Source of the DNA: Lumbricus rubellus | Taxonomy: Eukaryota; Annelida; Clitellata; Crassiclitellata; Lumbricidae | NCBI GenBank assembly: GCA_945859605.1 | Contig: OX243821.1 | Coordinates: forward strand, 23,056,331 to 23,120,330 | Length of the DNA: 64,000 bases | Reading direction: 5' to 3' | Shown: piece after piece, positions 9,790 to 20,838 of the stretch | Layout: the number at the start of each line of letters is the position of its first letter | Position numbering within the stretch: position 1 is the first letter of the stretch | The notes under the pieces: model-generated | The model's database searches: none | What the model was told of the DNA's origin: nothing | Seen by the model: the letters and a program-made list of their open reading frames with translations, nothing else | Made by a program: the position numbers and the translations under genes

Positions 9790-10590
9790 GAATTAATCAA
9801 TCAAAAAGCATTGGCTGCCTAAACACCGGCTTTATGTTGTAAATTGTTTCTTAAATTTACATGACCACACAATTGGTAATGTTCAAGGTAAGGATTTGAG
9901 ACCAAACTAGGTAAAAAGTTTAAACTGAGCAAGGTTAAAAGAATGAACTACTCAATGCGCGTTATAATAATTATTATTATGGTGGGACAGATCAGAGCGT
10001 GGAGAAAAATAAGGCGACCTTACCAAACATAAGACGCTGTTAAACAGTGGTAAGTACCACAAGCAAAGCTCTTTAAACAGATTCTGTGCTGTTTCAGCTT
10101 TGACACAAGTTTTCAGTCTGAGTTTCACAAGTTGCGAGTTTTAATTGTTAATTATTTCAGCTATAAAATTAATTGAACGAATGAATGAATGAGCGATTAG
10201 GGCAGACCTTGGCATTATTACATGCATGGATGTTGATAGATAAGCTTAGATCTTCGAGTTTTTCTTATTGATCGGCCAAGTCTCATGGTTATGAGAATCT
10301 AACGAGGTTGCTTTGACTATTCTGCAATTTAAAGTCGGTTTGAATCATAATTACCCTGTCCTCTGGTTTTCTATCGTATTCTTTCTATCCCGTTCTATTG
10401 AATTTTAATTATATCCAATAAGCCGAATCGACATCTGGCGCGCGCGTGCGCAGTGGGTCGGGTCACCAAAGGTCGATTCTTGGTACTATTTATAGACTCC
10501 TAGACTGCCCAGAATGATTATGTGAATATTGTAACTGCGCTAATCTGGATTGTTAAAAGTTTTACAGTTATTCAATAAACTTGCCAGAAA
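9790..10590. other. No feature seen
   Basis: AT-rich sequence with no credible frame, repeat or RNA. It precedes the THAP gene start and would hold its promoter if the gene were active. A short GC-rich CGCGCGCGTGCGCAGTGGGT stretch lies near 10440. Confidence 0.35.
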
Positions 10591-10592
10591 CA

Positions 10593-10795
10593 ATGTCAGT
10601 TCATTGTGCAGTTGTAGGCCTAATGTGTAGAAACAGCGAAATGAGACTAAAACTGTGGAGAAAGCAGTCTGTGCGTTGCACAATATTAACTTTGGTAGGC
10701 CTATTGCCCACTGCGTATGCGAACCACCGTTTTGACTATTTAATTTTCCTTCGAAAAGCAAAGATCCAGATGGAAGAAGACGGTGGATTGATCTG
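10593..10795 (+). pseudogene. THAP gene exon 1 (first half of the THAP domain)
   Basis: The start MSVHCAVVG fits the first zinc-ligand region of a THAP domain (Cys of the C2CH set). Further on, a different frame carries PIAHCVCEPPF, a TGA at 10733-10735, then LFNFPSKSKDPDGRRRWIDL, which fits the F-PS...W part of the domain. The frame moves by two between the parts. The exon ends at CTG|GTAAG with phase 0. Confidence 0.65.
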
Positions 10796-11224
10796 GTAAG
10801 TTGAGTTGTAGGTAGGCCTAAATGTACAATCCTATAAATACATATTGGCACCGTATATATAATTATTACCTAGGCATACATATAAGGCTCTAGCCAATGT
10901 GAAAATCTTGCCATCTGTGCGTTAATTGCAGTAGAGTAATAACTAATTACTGCATAGACCGTTATTTCGTCGTATCATCTTTTACAATGACCAAACGGAC
11001 CTTTTACATTGTCTTAACGCCTCTTGGATGCTTTTGCTGTTGATTAATTTAATACATGGTAATACCATTGTAACAGGCTAACACCAGGAAATGCTAAAAA
11101 TATTCCCATTCGCCCAAGAAATCCTCAAATAAATACTGCTTAAATATTTAATAGTTTGAATGAGAATATTTCTCAATTCACTGAAACAAAGATATATATC
11201 TCATACTTTTGGTTATATTTTCAG

Positions 11225-11350
11225 ATGAATCGTACTGATATATACACTGGTCAAAACTGGCAGCCAACTAAAAACAACAAAGTATATGTTCGCACCATTT
11301 TTTAGATGGATTTCCTTCTTCGGGCAACCCGGATCCTTCAATGAATCCGG
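11225..11350 (+). pseudogene. THAP gene exon 2 (second half of the THAP domain)
   Basis: After the acceptor TATATTTTCAG comes MNRTDIYTGQNWQPTKNNKV. Then, one frame over, come ICSHHFLDGF and NPDPSMNPG. These supply the conserved W-P, the C..HF zinc ligands and the G-P-NP-P signature of the THAP C-terminal half. The exon is 126 bp where the phases require 3n+1, so exactly one base is missing, near the V-C junction. The donor is CCGG|GTAAAC. Confidence 0.7.
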
Positions 11351-11381
11351 GTAAACTATTTGTAGTAATTCTTCATTACAC

Positions 11382-11415
11382 ACACACACACAGAGACACA
11401 CATATATATACACAC
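11382..11415 (+). repeat. CA/TA dinucleotide microsatellite
   Basis: An ACAC run passes into AGACACACATATATATACAC. It lies inside the second intron of the THAP gene. The remainder of that intron shows nothing recognisable apart from a frame at 11591-11794 with no family match. Confidence 0.9.
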
Positions 11416-12056
11416 ACTGGTGATTGTTCTACAAAACATAACTGTTTATTTTAATGTGTGGCTTATGCTGCTGTAATCGTCGTTGTAAATTGCTTTTAAT
11501 TGGTCAAATTAGAATCTAATTGTTTGCTATTTTCTAAATAAATTAAATGTAAAAAAATTAATAATTACAATTTTATGTAGCCTACTATGTATGATATGTC
11601 AAGGGGCGGGTGTTATAGCTGAGGTAACGTACTGGCACGAAGAGCAAAAGGAGGTGATTTTAAGCGCAACTGGCTGCACCAGCTTGATTCAGTCTTCTAA
11701 TATGGAGTGGACAGTGCTCAATAATGTGTGCAGCCTTGGGTTCATTGAAAAAGACCTTTGCCACCTAACACCCATGTATGGCAGTGCCATCTAAGGACTG
11801 ATGTCCTGAAACTGGACATCAAATACGGGCCCAATGCTTGTGAAGCGAGTCTGGGTACTACCTTTACCATAAAATATTTAAATATAAATGATAAAAACAA
11901 ATGATTCTTTTTAGCTTCCAACACTCTTGGATTCCATAATCATCCACATAGCTGCAGAGCATAAAGAATTGACGAACTGAATCATTAAATGTAATAAGGC
12001 TGTCTGTGCGAAGTCTTTTTTAATAGTGAATATTGTATGTATATATGATTGTACAG

Positions 12057-12164
12057 GCTATGAGGTCACTGCTATGCAAAAGCGACAGTTGCCAAACACA
12101 CGATCATTTCTACAGCCAACAAAGAAGTTTCGAAAGGAATATAATATCCAAAGGATTTCCGAAG
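12057..12164 (+). pseudogene. THAP gene exon 3 (linker)
   Basis: The acceptor GATTGTACAG is followed by YEVTAMQKRQLPNTRSF and a basic tail (KKFRKEYNIQRISE). The donor is GAAG|GTGTGT. The two leading bases complete a Gly codon with the last base of exon 2 and give ...PGYE, which is where this family's THAP domain ends. The exon is frame-clean. Confidence 0.6.
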
Positions 12165-12169
12165 GTGTG

Positions 12170-13650
12170 TTGTAACATTAATTGTATTCTTTAAAGATTG
12201 TTGTCTTCAGGCACCAGCTCTGGTAGTCTTTTGTGTTTCAGACTTAATTACTATGGGATCCTACGAGTTGAACCCTCTCAACCCTCTTGACAATTCTCAT
12301 GTGTGTAATATATTTTTTACTAAATCTGAATGGCAAACCCTAATCAGTAAAGACTAAAGAGTAGTTATAATTGTTTTTGAGAAATAAGTATCAATTTATC
12401 AAAGCTCGCACACACTTCTTGATCTCAGGAAAAAGGTAAAAGTCTGAGTTTACACTCGGACCTGTATGTTAAAATAGTTGACTACCATGCTCAGTTAATT
12501 TTCACATCAAACCAAGATCCGTCATTGTATCATATAATCGACAAACTATTCTTTTGTCAAATTCTGCTGTTGCAAACTGCTCAGTCCCTACAAGGAATAG
12601 AGGATTATTGCATCCCACAAAACAACGTAACATGTTATTTGAGTGTTCCCAGTGCCAGCCTTGATATATCAATCTTTTATTGACCAAATAACGGTAGCAC
12701 ATAAAGAAGACAAAAGAAATGCAAATAAACTAAAATAAATGCAGTATTCACAGGACAGAACACCTGCCTGTATAATGCTAATGACAGAAAATATATGTAC
12801 CGAGCAGTAAAATTTGTATCAATAAAGAACCTCAGGAAAACTGACGACAAGCCACATTGTAATTTTTCATGTACATATTTGTACATAGCTGCTGCAAAAA
12901 CTAGATGCCCAGTTCACGATCAATTTGCATCTTTTTAGGAAGCAATTTAGTAGAGAACTTATTTTTTAATAGTCTAATTTTCCTTAATACATATATTTAT
13001 TTCAATTAAACTTACAAATTGGGAGGGTGAGATGGAGATATATAACCAACATTCTTTAAATTATGCTTATAGACACTCTAATATGTATGCATAGATTATG
13101 CACACATAGTTATACGTATACATAATTACATATTTATATAAATCATCTGCACATAATTATTTCTATGTCGGATCGTTTTGATTCACCATTTTCAATTGTT
13201 CATTCCCAGACAGTGGTTAAACACGATCTAAGAATGTATACATAAAAGTGCTGAAGCACTTAAGATGTGTAAGAAAATCACAATACAAATCTGACAACAA
13301 CATTGTTGTGTGAAAAGCATTTCTCAATAAATAGTAATCCTCTGGATAACCAACAGTCTGTACCGTAATATTATTTTTCCTGCATGAAGTGCAGTACAGA
13401 TGCCACACTACTATAAAGGACTTTAAAAAATTTACATACTGCAGAGCTGTAAGTGTACTCTGTTCAGAGTTAAGCTCACTTTTGATAGGGCTGACAGCTT
13501 CCATTCCACAAAGCAGAAACAGTTTACAATGGGCAGCAACTAAAAGCAACAGAACTGGATTAATAAATATGACTACTAATAATACCCATCATATTTAAAT
13601 AATTCTTCTCCATTGTGTTAACTCCAGTGTATAATGATATTTTCTGGTGT
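12170..13650. other. THAP gene intron 3, no other feature
   Basis: AT-rich with no recognisable repeat or exon. The minus-strand frames at 12502-12702, 12677-12886 and 13217-13549 show no family features. Confidence 0.35.
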
Positions 13651-13655
13651 TTTAG

Positions 13656-14065
13656 ATAAAGACAGTACTATGCCGTTGGAACCATACGACACTGCAGAAG
13701 CGAGCAAAGAAATCTGTAGTCGAACTGTTACACACGACCATTGCTATGCAGCAACCCAAGTAGAAAGTCTACCTTTTAGGAACACACCGGATGCCGCATC
13801 TATGGCATCTTCTGACCATATTAAAACACTAGAACAATCATGTCCAGGATGTCAGAGTAGTGCAGTGGACATTCAGCAATTGCATGTGGAAATGCAAACA
13901 TTAAAAGAATCGCTTTTGGCTTTACAGACTAAAAAATCATCATTGCTTTCGAAATGTACTTTGTTTATTTGTAACGATAAACAAGTTAAGCTTAATACAG
14001 GTCTGCCCAACAAAGCAGCTTTAAACTCATTGTTCAATTTGCTCAAAGCACGGGCTTTTCGATGA
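13656..14065 (+). pseudogene. THAP gene exon 4 (linker, coiled coil, start of DDE_Tnp_4 region)
   Basis: The acceptor is TTTTCTGGTGTTTTAG. The frame is open for about 136 codons after the junction codon. It holds CPGCQSSAVDIQQLHVEMQT, a heptad-like stretch, and then DKQVKLNTGLPNKAALNSLF. The TGLP-x-F/L-x-x-LF pattern is the conserved helix-turn-helix before the nuclease in THAP-DDE_Tnp_4 proteins. A TGA follows KARAFR, so the catalytic Asp/Asp/Glu residues are absent. Confidence 0.7.
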
Positions 14066-14100
14066 GCATGTCTTCACGGGTTGAACATTGCTCAGTGTAG

Positions 14101-14322
14101 GTGAAAGCCATCGATTTTTCCATTGATGTGCATGGCTTGGAGCATCCTTGTGTCTCTGCAACATGGTTACATGTTGATCCAAGCCTAAATTTAAGCAAAA
14201 AAAGTGGTGTTATAATCTCATGTTACCAACCAGACTCATCTAAATTTACAAAAGCCAAAGTAATCAAAATGCATAATATGAAAATGAAGAAGAACCAAGT
14301 CGCATTATGGCAAAGTCTGTAA
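14101..14322 (+). other. Open frame downstream of the THAP gene, unidentified
   Basis: A 73-codon frame begins just after the truncated THAP gene. It contains HVDPSLNLSKKSGVIISCYQ and a Lys-rich end. It lacks DDE motifs that would make it a continuation. It may be 3' exon remnants or chance. Confidence 0.2.
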
Positions 14323-14337
14323 CAAGCTGAAGTAAGT

Positions 14338-14363
14338 CTCATGTTGTCATGAGACAACATGAG
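14338..14363. other. Perfect 11-bp inverted repeat (hairpin)
   Basis: CTCATGTTGTC (14338-14348) and GACAACATGAG (14353-14363) are perfect complements around the 4-nt loop ATGA. A short T-run follows only weakly, so a terminator role is not supported. Confidence 0.8.
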
Positions 14364-14369
14364 TTTCAT

Positions 14370-16550
14370 TTGGTGTCCCTCGGCTCAACTTCTGGACCAA
14401 ATAACATAAATACACGAACATTTATTTACTTATTACATACTGCATTTTTAATTGAACATTATAAAGATCCATTGAATTCTCTGTTTTCACTGCTGAACCA
14501 CGCGTGAGTGGCTTTGCTAATATTTCTGTTATCGCTGCATGGTGCTCTTCAACGGTGTCCTTTCATCTGTCCATTCTCTCATCTGTGGCGTCCGTCAGGA
14601 TTCTGTGCTTAGCCCTTGCTGTTTCTGCTGTACACCGTTTTCGTGAGTGAGCTTGCTGCTAGTCTATGCCAACGACTCCAAGCTCTACACGTGAGAACAT
14701 CAGTCAACTGCCGCTGTCGCACAGCAGCAGTGAAGAATGAAAATTGTCGTAATTATTATTATTGTTCAGAAATGGGAAGCGGAAGGCAGAGAAGTTAATG
14801 CAGCAATATAGTTCCAGCTCGAGGGTCAGTATAAACTAGCAAATAGAGGGCTCCTTGTGGCTGGACGAAGCAACCAGGGAACACAAAACTTAGGGAAATG
14901 AGCATTTAACATGCATACGTTAACTTTGCTGATCATAGATTAGCTAAAATGCTTTGGGGATGTTTAACAAGCCAATCTAATTTGGCTAATATAAGTTTGT
15001 AAGATAATTGCAAAAGGTAAAGATTTAAATATAATCCTTGGCTTACCCAACAAGACATGTACAGTAGGCCTTGACTACTGAGCCGGTTTTGAGACTGAAG
15101 CAAACCCAAAGCTTGTGTGGTATTTGCTGAATTCGCTGTGAAGGCGTGCACGCACTCTTCAGGAAGCAGAAATCACTATGGAAGAATATTTCCTTAATCC
15201 AGAATTCCTGTGATGCAAAGTAGCTGAAAGCTTTGCCTGAATAAACATAATACATGAGTTGTACAATATCTGAATAAAGTAACCATTTCTAATGCATACT
15301 TAATAAAAAATAACTCTTAAAGTACATTGTAAAAGTCAGTATGTGAAGGCACATTTTGTATTGTATTGTATTTAACATTTGTTAAGTACACACATACAAT
15401 ATCCTCAAATTTAACACTATGTAAAGGTAAATCATGCCCACGTTTATGACTATCACAAGTAATTATTGCAAATACGGGCAATTACAATTGAAAACACAGC
15501 TAAAAATACATGAATTCTAGAAATTACTTGTTACTGTGATAATAATGGCAGTTGTACAGCAGTGGTCCCATATGCTGATCAAAATGCTTAGTAATAGAGA
15601 ACTGACCAAAAAACCCAAAATGCTAACATGCATTATTTCTAGAAAACAGTTTCCAACGGGAAACCATGAAAAGTACACCTAAAATACAAGAATTCCATAA
15701 ATTAACTTCAGTAAGCGGCTGAACTCCCGAAAACTATTTAGATTTAAATTAAATACATGACATAATAATCATGTCAATGTTGTTGATTACACATTTTAGT
15801 GTCTAACATTCATTAATAAATATGAAAATGAATCTCTGGGATAATTATAAGGGCGATATTCACTCAGCGATTCAGGCTTCACCCATATGGAGCAGAGGAG
15901 CTAGTATCAACTATATTACTTGGTTCATAGACTGCGGGGAATGATCCTTCTAAGTCTTCTAAGACATACAGACGTTTAGTTTTTTTAAAGAGTGTTACAG
16001 CTATTCGTTATCAAAGGCTAGGATAAGACCGCAAGACCCATCAAAATGAGGACGCATATTATAGTAGCCTAGTAAGTACTTCAGGAATGCCCAAATAACA
16101 ATTCATAATACAAGACTGCAAATAATTTACAACAGTGGAAAAGATTATTAAAATATGCCACTTTTAAGTTATAGACATACCTTCCCTGTAGTCATTACGA
16201 AGACGAGTGCGACGGGATAGTTCTGGCTATAAGCGGCACACGCAAAAGCGACTAACTCCTCTTTCTTTCTACATTGCGTGATTTACAACCCACGGTTACG
16301 ACAAAATTTTCTTAAAGCATCGATATTCCATCGCTTGAAGTCTTCCAAACCATCAACAATCTCCATTTTTAATGCACCAACGACGCTTCCGGCGTCACCT
16401 TAGAGATCATAGAGGTCACTTCCGCCCCGAATTGACCTGACCTATACTGAGATGTCGAAACCGCTTATTTATCTTTTCTTTCTATTCTGTTGCATTCCAT
16501 TAACTCATTTTCCATTTTATCCTATTTTATTCTGTTCTATAAAATCATAA
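14370..16550. other. No feature seen
   Basis: About 2.2 kb of AT-rich sequence without credible exons, SINE heads or inverted repeats that I could find. The minus-strand frames at 14933-15255 have no family features. A short GC-richer patch is at about 16370-16440. Confidence 0.35.
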
Positions 16551-16659
16551 TTATTGCAATCTATTCCATTCTATATCCTAATAAACACGTGCATTAAACA
16601 CATCATCATCATCATTATAAACCCTGGGCTCATCGCCCGTAGGTGTCCGACGCCATTAA

Positions 16660-16740
16660 ACACATACGGGTGCGTAAACACACACCCACACGCACCCACA
16701 CATACACGCACGCGCACTCACATATACACACAACACGCAT

Positions 16741-16771
<31 letters not shown>

Positions 16772-16785
16772 CACACATACATGTA
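16660..16785 (+). repeat. CA-rich microsatellite
   Basis: Imperfect CACA/CGCA runs end in a clean ACACAC block near 16765-16780. A second CA/CG block is at 17057-17093. His/Thr-rich frames here are artefacts. Confidence 0.95.
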
Positions 16786-16925
16786 CGTAGGCTCGTGGCT
16801 GCTTAACCAACCAGGCGAGCCCCTAATCCGTCTGCTGTCTATTCTTCTCCCCTCCGCTTACAGAATATACTGCGATTCGCTTCATTGACTCTTCTAACGG
16901 GTGAATAGATAGATTGCCGCCGACA

Positions 16926-17015
16926 ATGTATCCGGTCAGCTGCGCGGTCGTTCTCGGGTGTGGTTATAAATCGACACCAAGAAAAGAGTTTCCAATGTTA
17001 CCAAATATTCGTGAC
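16926..17015 (+). pseudogene. THAP-like N-terminal fragment (possible)
   Basis: The frame MYPVSCAVVLGCGYKSTPRK, followed by EFPMLPNIRD, resembles a THAP N-terminus: a C-x(2-4)-C pair with a downstream F-x-x-P. It sits in a small CpG-richer patch. No clear donor and no second half were found, so it is at most an isolated first exon or relic. It differs in sequence from the THAP gene at 10.6 kb. Confidence 0.35.
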
Positions 17016-17186
17016 GTTGTCCTCATCGTTGTGTTTAGTTAAAACTGGTGTTCGACACACGCACACACGCACGCACGCACACACACACACACCTATTGAC
17101 TTTATGCTGTCACCAAAAAATGGAAAAAATTTTAGACCTGACTTTTTTTTCAGACAAAAATTGACTGCTTGTATTTTCGAAGCGTT

Positions 17187-17890
17187 CTGTCCGCTTCACA
17201 GTTGCGCAGTTGGAGCGCCTCTGAGTAGTAGTAATATTATTGAATGGGTGTTATAACAAGTGCTCATACATTCCACTCTTTTCTGCTCTGTTCTGTTATG
17301 TACCATTCCGTTCTATTTTGTTATTTCCAATCTATCCAATCTATCCAATCTATTCATTCTATCCTATATTTTCTTCTCTATCTGTGCAATTTCATTCTAT
17401 TCCATATCATCGGAACTATTTCGTCGAGGTCCCGAATCACCTTCACACCGACCAACGCATGATGATAACAGCAAGCAGACCTTGGTGACCAGGCATCCGA
17501 GAGGAACGTTGGGCGGCGGACGGAGGGACGAGGCCTGAATGCCGGGTCGGTGAGTCGGTCGGTTGGTCGGTCGGTCGTTGGGTTATTGCGAGTAACACGC
17601 TTAGATCATTAGTCTAATGTTATTGAAGACTCGTCTAAAACGGGGAACAATAATTATTGTATTTAATCGAACGTATATACAAGAGAATATTCTATCTGGT
17701 TGGTACGCTCACTTGCTTCATTACCCTCCAAGCCTCTCTCTCTCTCTAGCTGTCTGTTTGTTTGTTTGTCTGTTTGTCTCCATTACGCTCAAAACGTCTC
17801 TGTGTGCCGGTGTCTGTCTGCCTGCATGTCTCTATCTGCCTCGCCATCTCTGTATCTGTTTGTTTCTTTATGTATTTGTCTCTCTAAATT
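17187..17890 (+). repeat. Repeat F, copy 2 (matches 600-1265)
   Basis: It shares the SINE-tail start (CCGCTTCACAGTTGCGCAGT), the CTATCCAAT-like run, the block AACGTTGGGCGGCGGACGGA and the TGTC/TGTT run. The TTCTG array is much shorter here than at 702-748, so the array has changed length since duplication. Confidence 0.75.
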
Positions 17891-17929
17891 TAAGATAACG
17901 TCGATCTTTAAAATTATCTGAAAAACAAT

Positions 17930-18400
17930 GGCGCAGAATATAATGCGCAATTTATAATCATTTTTAACTACAGTTATATATTGCTTTGTTATTTCACTGC
18001 ATTCTATATTTTTTTTAATGTATTCATGTTTAAAATCGGGATATTAATCTATAGTTCTTACTTGTTTACTATTCATTTATTAATTAGCGACAACAATGGC
18101 AATATAATTAAACAATCTATTTATATTTTAAAAATGTCGTTTCGTTAGTTATGCTGAATCAATAGTGAGCCAGCAATTTGCCCGGTTACGTTATGTTGTG
18201 CTGTGTCTTTTTGATCATGAGATTAGTACGATTATGTCAACGTTAAGTTTAGAAAAGAAGAAAATTGACTTGATTTTGATTTGAAATTCAAATATCGCAC
18301 TTCTGAATTAATGGATGTGAGTGGGATATAATATAAGAACCGAACTTTCATTTGAGCCATAAATTATTCTGAACCGCAACTATTCTTCCAGATGGTAAAA
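17930..18400. other. No gene; weak match to 3240-3500
   Basis: AT-rich. GTTAGTTATGCTGAATCAAT near 18147 matches the 3.47-kb region. Nothing else is recognised before the tandem duplication begins at 18403. Confidence 0.4.
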
Positions 18401-19193
18401 TAAACATGGTTATTATAGTCGGGCTTTTTATAGCGATGATAATTTTAACCAATTCTTGACATTGAACTTTCCTCCCATACGCGGTAATTTAAAGATTTCT
18501 CGTTCTTTCTCACGTTCTTTCTCACTAATATCACTCTCTCTCTCCTCCCTCCTTCATCCCCTCCTCCTCATCCAAAACCATCCCCCTCTCTCTTCATCAG
18601 CTGCCCCTAATTCTGTTCATCGTAGCATAAGTCCAACGCATCATTCCCAACGCTCTACTCAGACGAGCGCTATCTAGCGTCTGATTATAAGTCAACGACT
18701 GATTGCAAAGCACAGCTAAAAACAACGACCGTTCGGGGGCGCCACTGATCCCTGAGGTGCAGAAAGTCACTCCGTCCAACCAACGACCCTACCGCACCTG
18801 GTCCGATAAGAATCGTCGTCACATTAAACTGACTATAAAAATGCAATAACGATTACCGTAATGGACATTCTGCCGCTTGAATTAGAACATTAATTAGGCA
18901 GAACGGAGGATAAGTGAAAACAGTTGGACAGTTACCGAATGGCCATGGCATATTACCATGGGCGGAGTTTATCAGGGGCTAGGGGGGCTAAGCCCCCCCC
19001 AAGAATCCACCGACTTGACAATGTATCAATAAGGAATCCCAAGCGTAAAAATAATGGCACTTGTGGGGACATCAAAAGACCTAGACTGTGAGTTGCTGGC
19101 CACCAGCCATGTGCGGAGTTTGGTCTCAGCTCGGGGGGGGGGGGGCTAAATCAATGTAACGCGGATCTCTATAATAGTCAAGTCAACTTCAAA

Positions 19194-20735
19194 GTAAGCA
19201 GGTCGCTAACAACACTGGAATTAGAATGATGGACTTAGACACCCGAAAATCTTTGGTAACACTGGAAAAAATATGATGTCCTCAGACACCCGAAAATAGT
19301 TGATAATACAGGAAACAAACGCATGACCATAGACACCCATAAATCGTTGATAACCATAAAATCAAAATGATGTCATTAGACTCCCGAAAATCGTTGGTAG
19401 TACTGAAAACAAAATGTCGTCCTCAGACACATTTGATAATACAGGAATCAAAGTGATGTCCTTAGACATCAGAAAATCGTTGATAACACTAGAATCAAAA
19501 TGATGTCCTTAAACACCCGTAAATTGTTAATAACCTTTAAATCAAAATGATGTCGTTAGACACCCGAAAATCGTTGGTAGCACTAAAATCAAAATGATAT
19601 CCTCAGACACCCGAAAATCGCTGATAACTCTAGAATCAAAATGATGTCCTTAGACACCCGGAAATCGTTGAATCAAAATGATAGCCTTAGACACCCGAAA
19701 ATCGTTGGTAACACTGTAATTAAATTAATGTGTTTAGACACTAAAAAAATATTTGATAATATTGGAATCAAAAATGATGTCCTTAGACACATGACATTCG
19801 TTGAATCAAAATGATGTCTATAGACACCCGAGAATAGTTGAATAAAAATGATGGCATTAGACACCCGAAAATCGTTGTTAACACAGGAATCAAAATGACG
19901 GTTTTTTGGACACCCGAAAGTCGTTGATAATAATAGACTTTCAAATTATGTCCTTAGACACCCAAACAATCGTTGAATCAAAATGATGTCTCTAAACACC
20001 CGAAAATTGTTAATAACCCTTAAATCTAAATGATGTCCTTAGACACCCGAAAATCGTCGATAACTCTAGAATCAATATATTGCCCTAAACACCCTAAAAT
20101 CGTTGAATCAAAGTTGATAGCGTTAGACACCCGAAAATAGTTGGCAACACTGTAATTAAAATAATGAAATTAGACACCCAAAAATCGTTGATTCAAAATG
20201 ATGTCCTTAGACACCCGAAAATTGTTGGAAACACTGTAATTAAAATAATGTGCTTAGACACTCGAAACTCGTTGATAATATTGGAATCAATAATGATGTC
20301 CTTAGACACCCGAAAATCGTTGAATCAAAATGATGTCCTTAGACACCTGAGATTAGTTGAATCAAAATGATGGCCTTAGACACCCGAAAATCGTTGGTAA
20401 CACAGGAATAAAAAATGATGTTTTTAGACACCCGAAAGTCGTTGATAATACTGGAATTAAAATGATGTCCTTGGACACCCAATAATCGTTGAATCAAAAT
20501 GATGTCGTTAAATATACTAAAGTCGTTGGTTACACTGTAATTAAATTAATGTCCTTAGACACCCGAAAATCGTTGATTATATTGGAATCAAAAATGATGT
20601 CCTTAGACACCCGAAAATTATTGAATCAAAATTGATAGCGTTAGACAACCGAAAATAGTTGAATCAAAATGATGGCCTTAGACACCCGAAATCGTTGGTA
20701 ACACTGGAATCAAAATGATGTTCTTAGACACCCAA
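19194..20735 (+). repeat. FB1 left-arm tandem array (~47-bp units)
   Basis: Roughly thirty units are built on TTAGACACCCGAAAATCGTT, GATAACACTGGAATC and AAAATGATGTCC. Unit length alternates between about 47 bp and a shorter form of about 35 bp. The complement of each unit includes GGTGTCTAA, a word also found in the dispersed AGGTGT module. Short frames seen in the array are not genes. Confidence 0.9.
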
Positions 20736-20740
20736 TAAAA

Positions 20741-20838
20741 GTGCTTATTAAGTGATGTACAATGTCAAGCAAATTTCTGTCCAGGGTAATAGTCTGTGTT
20801 GTCATAGACCCTGGTCAAATCAGATCCATCCATCACCA
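20741..20838 (+). repeat. Hairpin domain copy inside FB1
   Basis: This is the same ~90-bp block as 5205-5296 (CAAGCAAATTTCTGTCCAGG ... ACCCTGGTCAAATC), ending in ATCCATCC. It abuts the end of the FB1 left array, so it is either a nested insertion or part of the element core. The rest of the core (20840-21338) shows no coding capacity. Confidence 0.75.

Larger units (their letters stand above)
10593..14065 (+). pseudogene. THAP-domain transposase-derived gene, four exons, decayed
   Basis: Four segments joined by GT-AG introns (10796-11224, 11351-12056, 12165-13655) read as one protein. It has an N-terminal THAP zinc domain that binds DNA, a linker, a short coiled-coil-like stretch and the start of the helix-turn-helix region that precedes a DDE_Tnp_4 nuclease. 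The splice phases fit at every junction (0, 1, 1). The second junction recreates the PGYE-type motif seen in this THAP family. Damage is clear: a frame change and a TGA in exon 1, a one-base loss in exon 2, and a stop at 14063-14065 before any DDE catalytic domain. It could be a dead transposase, or a truncated domesticated THAP gene with sequence errors. No terminal inverted repeats were found for it. Confidence 0.7.

Noticed and set aside
14330..14370. The perfect hairpin at 14338-14363 as a terminator or microRNA precursor
   Set aside because: The stem is only 11 bp with no T-run, too short for a microRNA precursor, and intrinsic terminators are not expected in an animal genome.
19194..20735. 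Regular ~47-bp repeats that could be taken for a CRISPR array
   Set aside because: The whole unit is repeated, with no unique spacers. Unit length varies, inverted units occur at the other end, and the setting is eukaryotic. The foldback-arm reading explains all of it.
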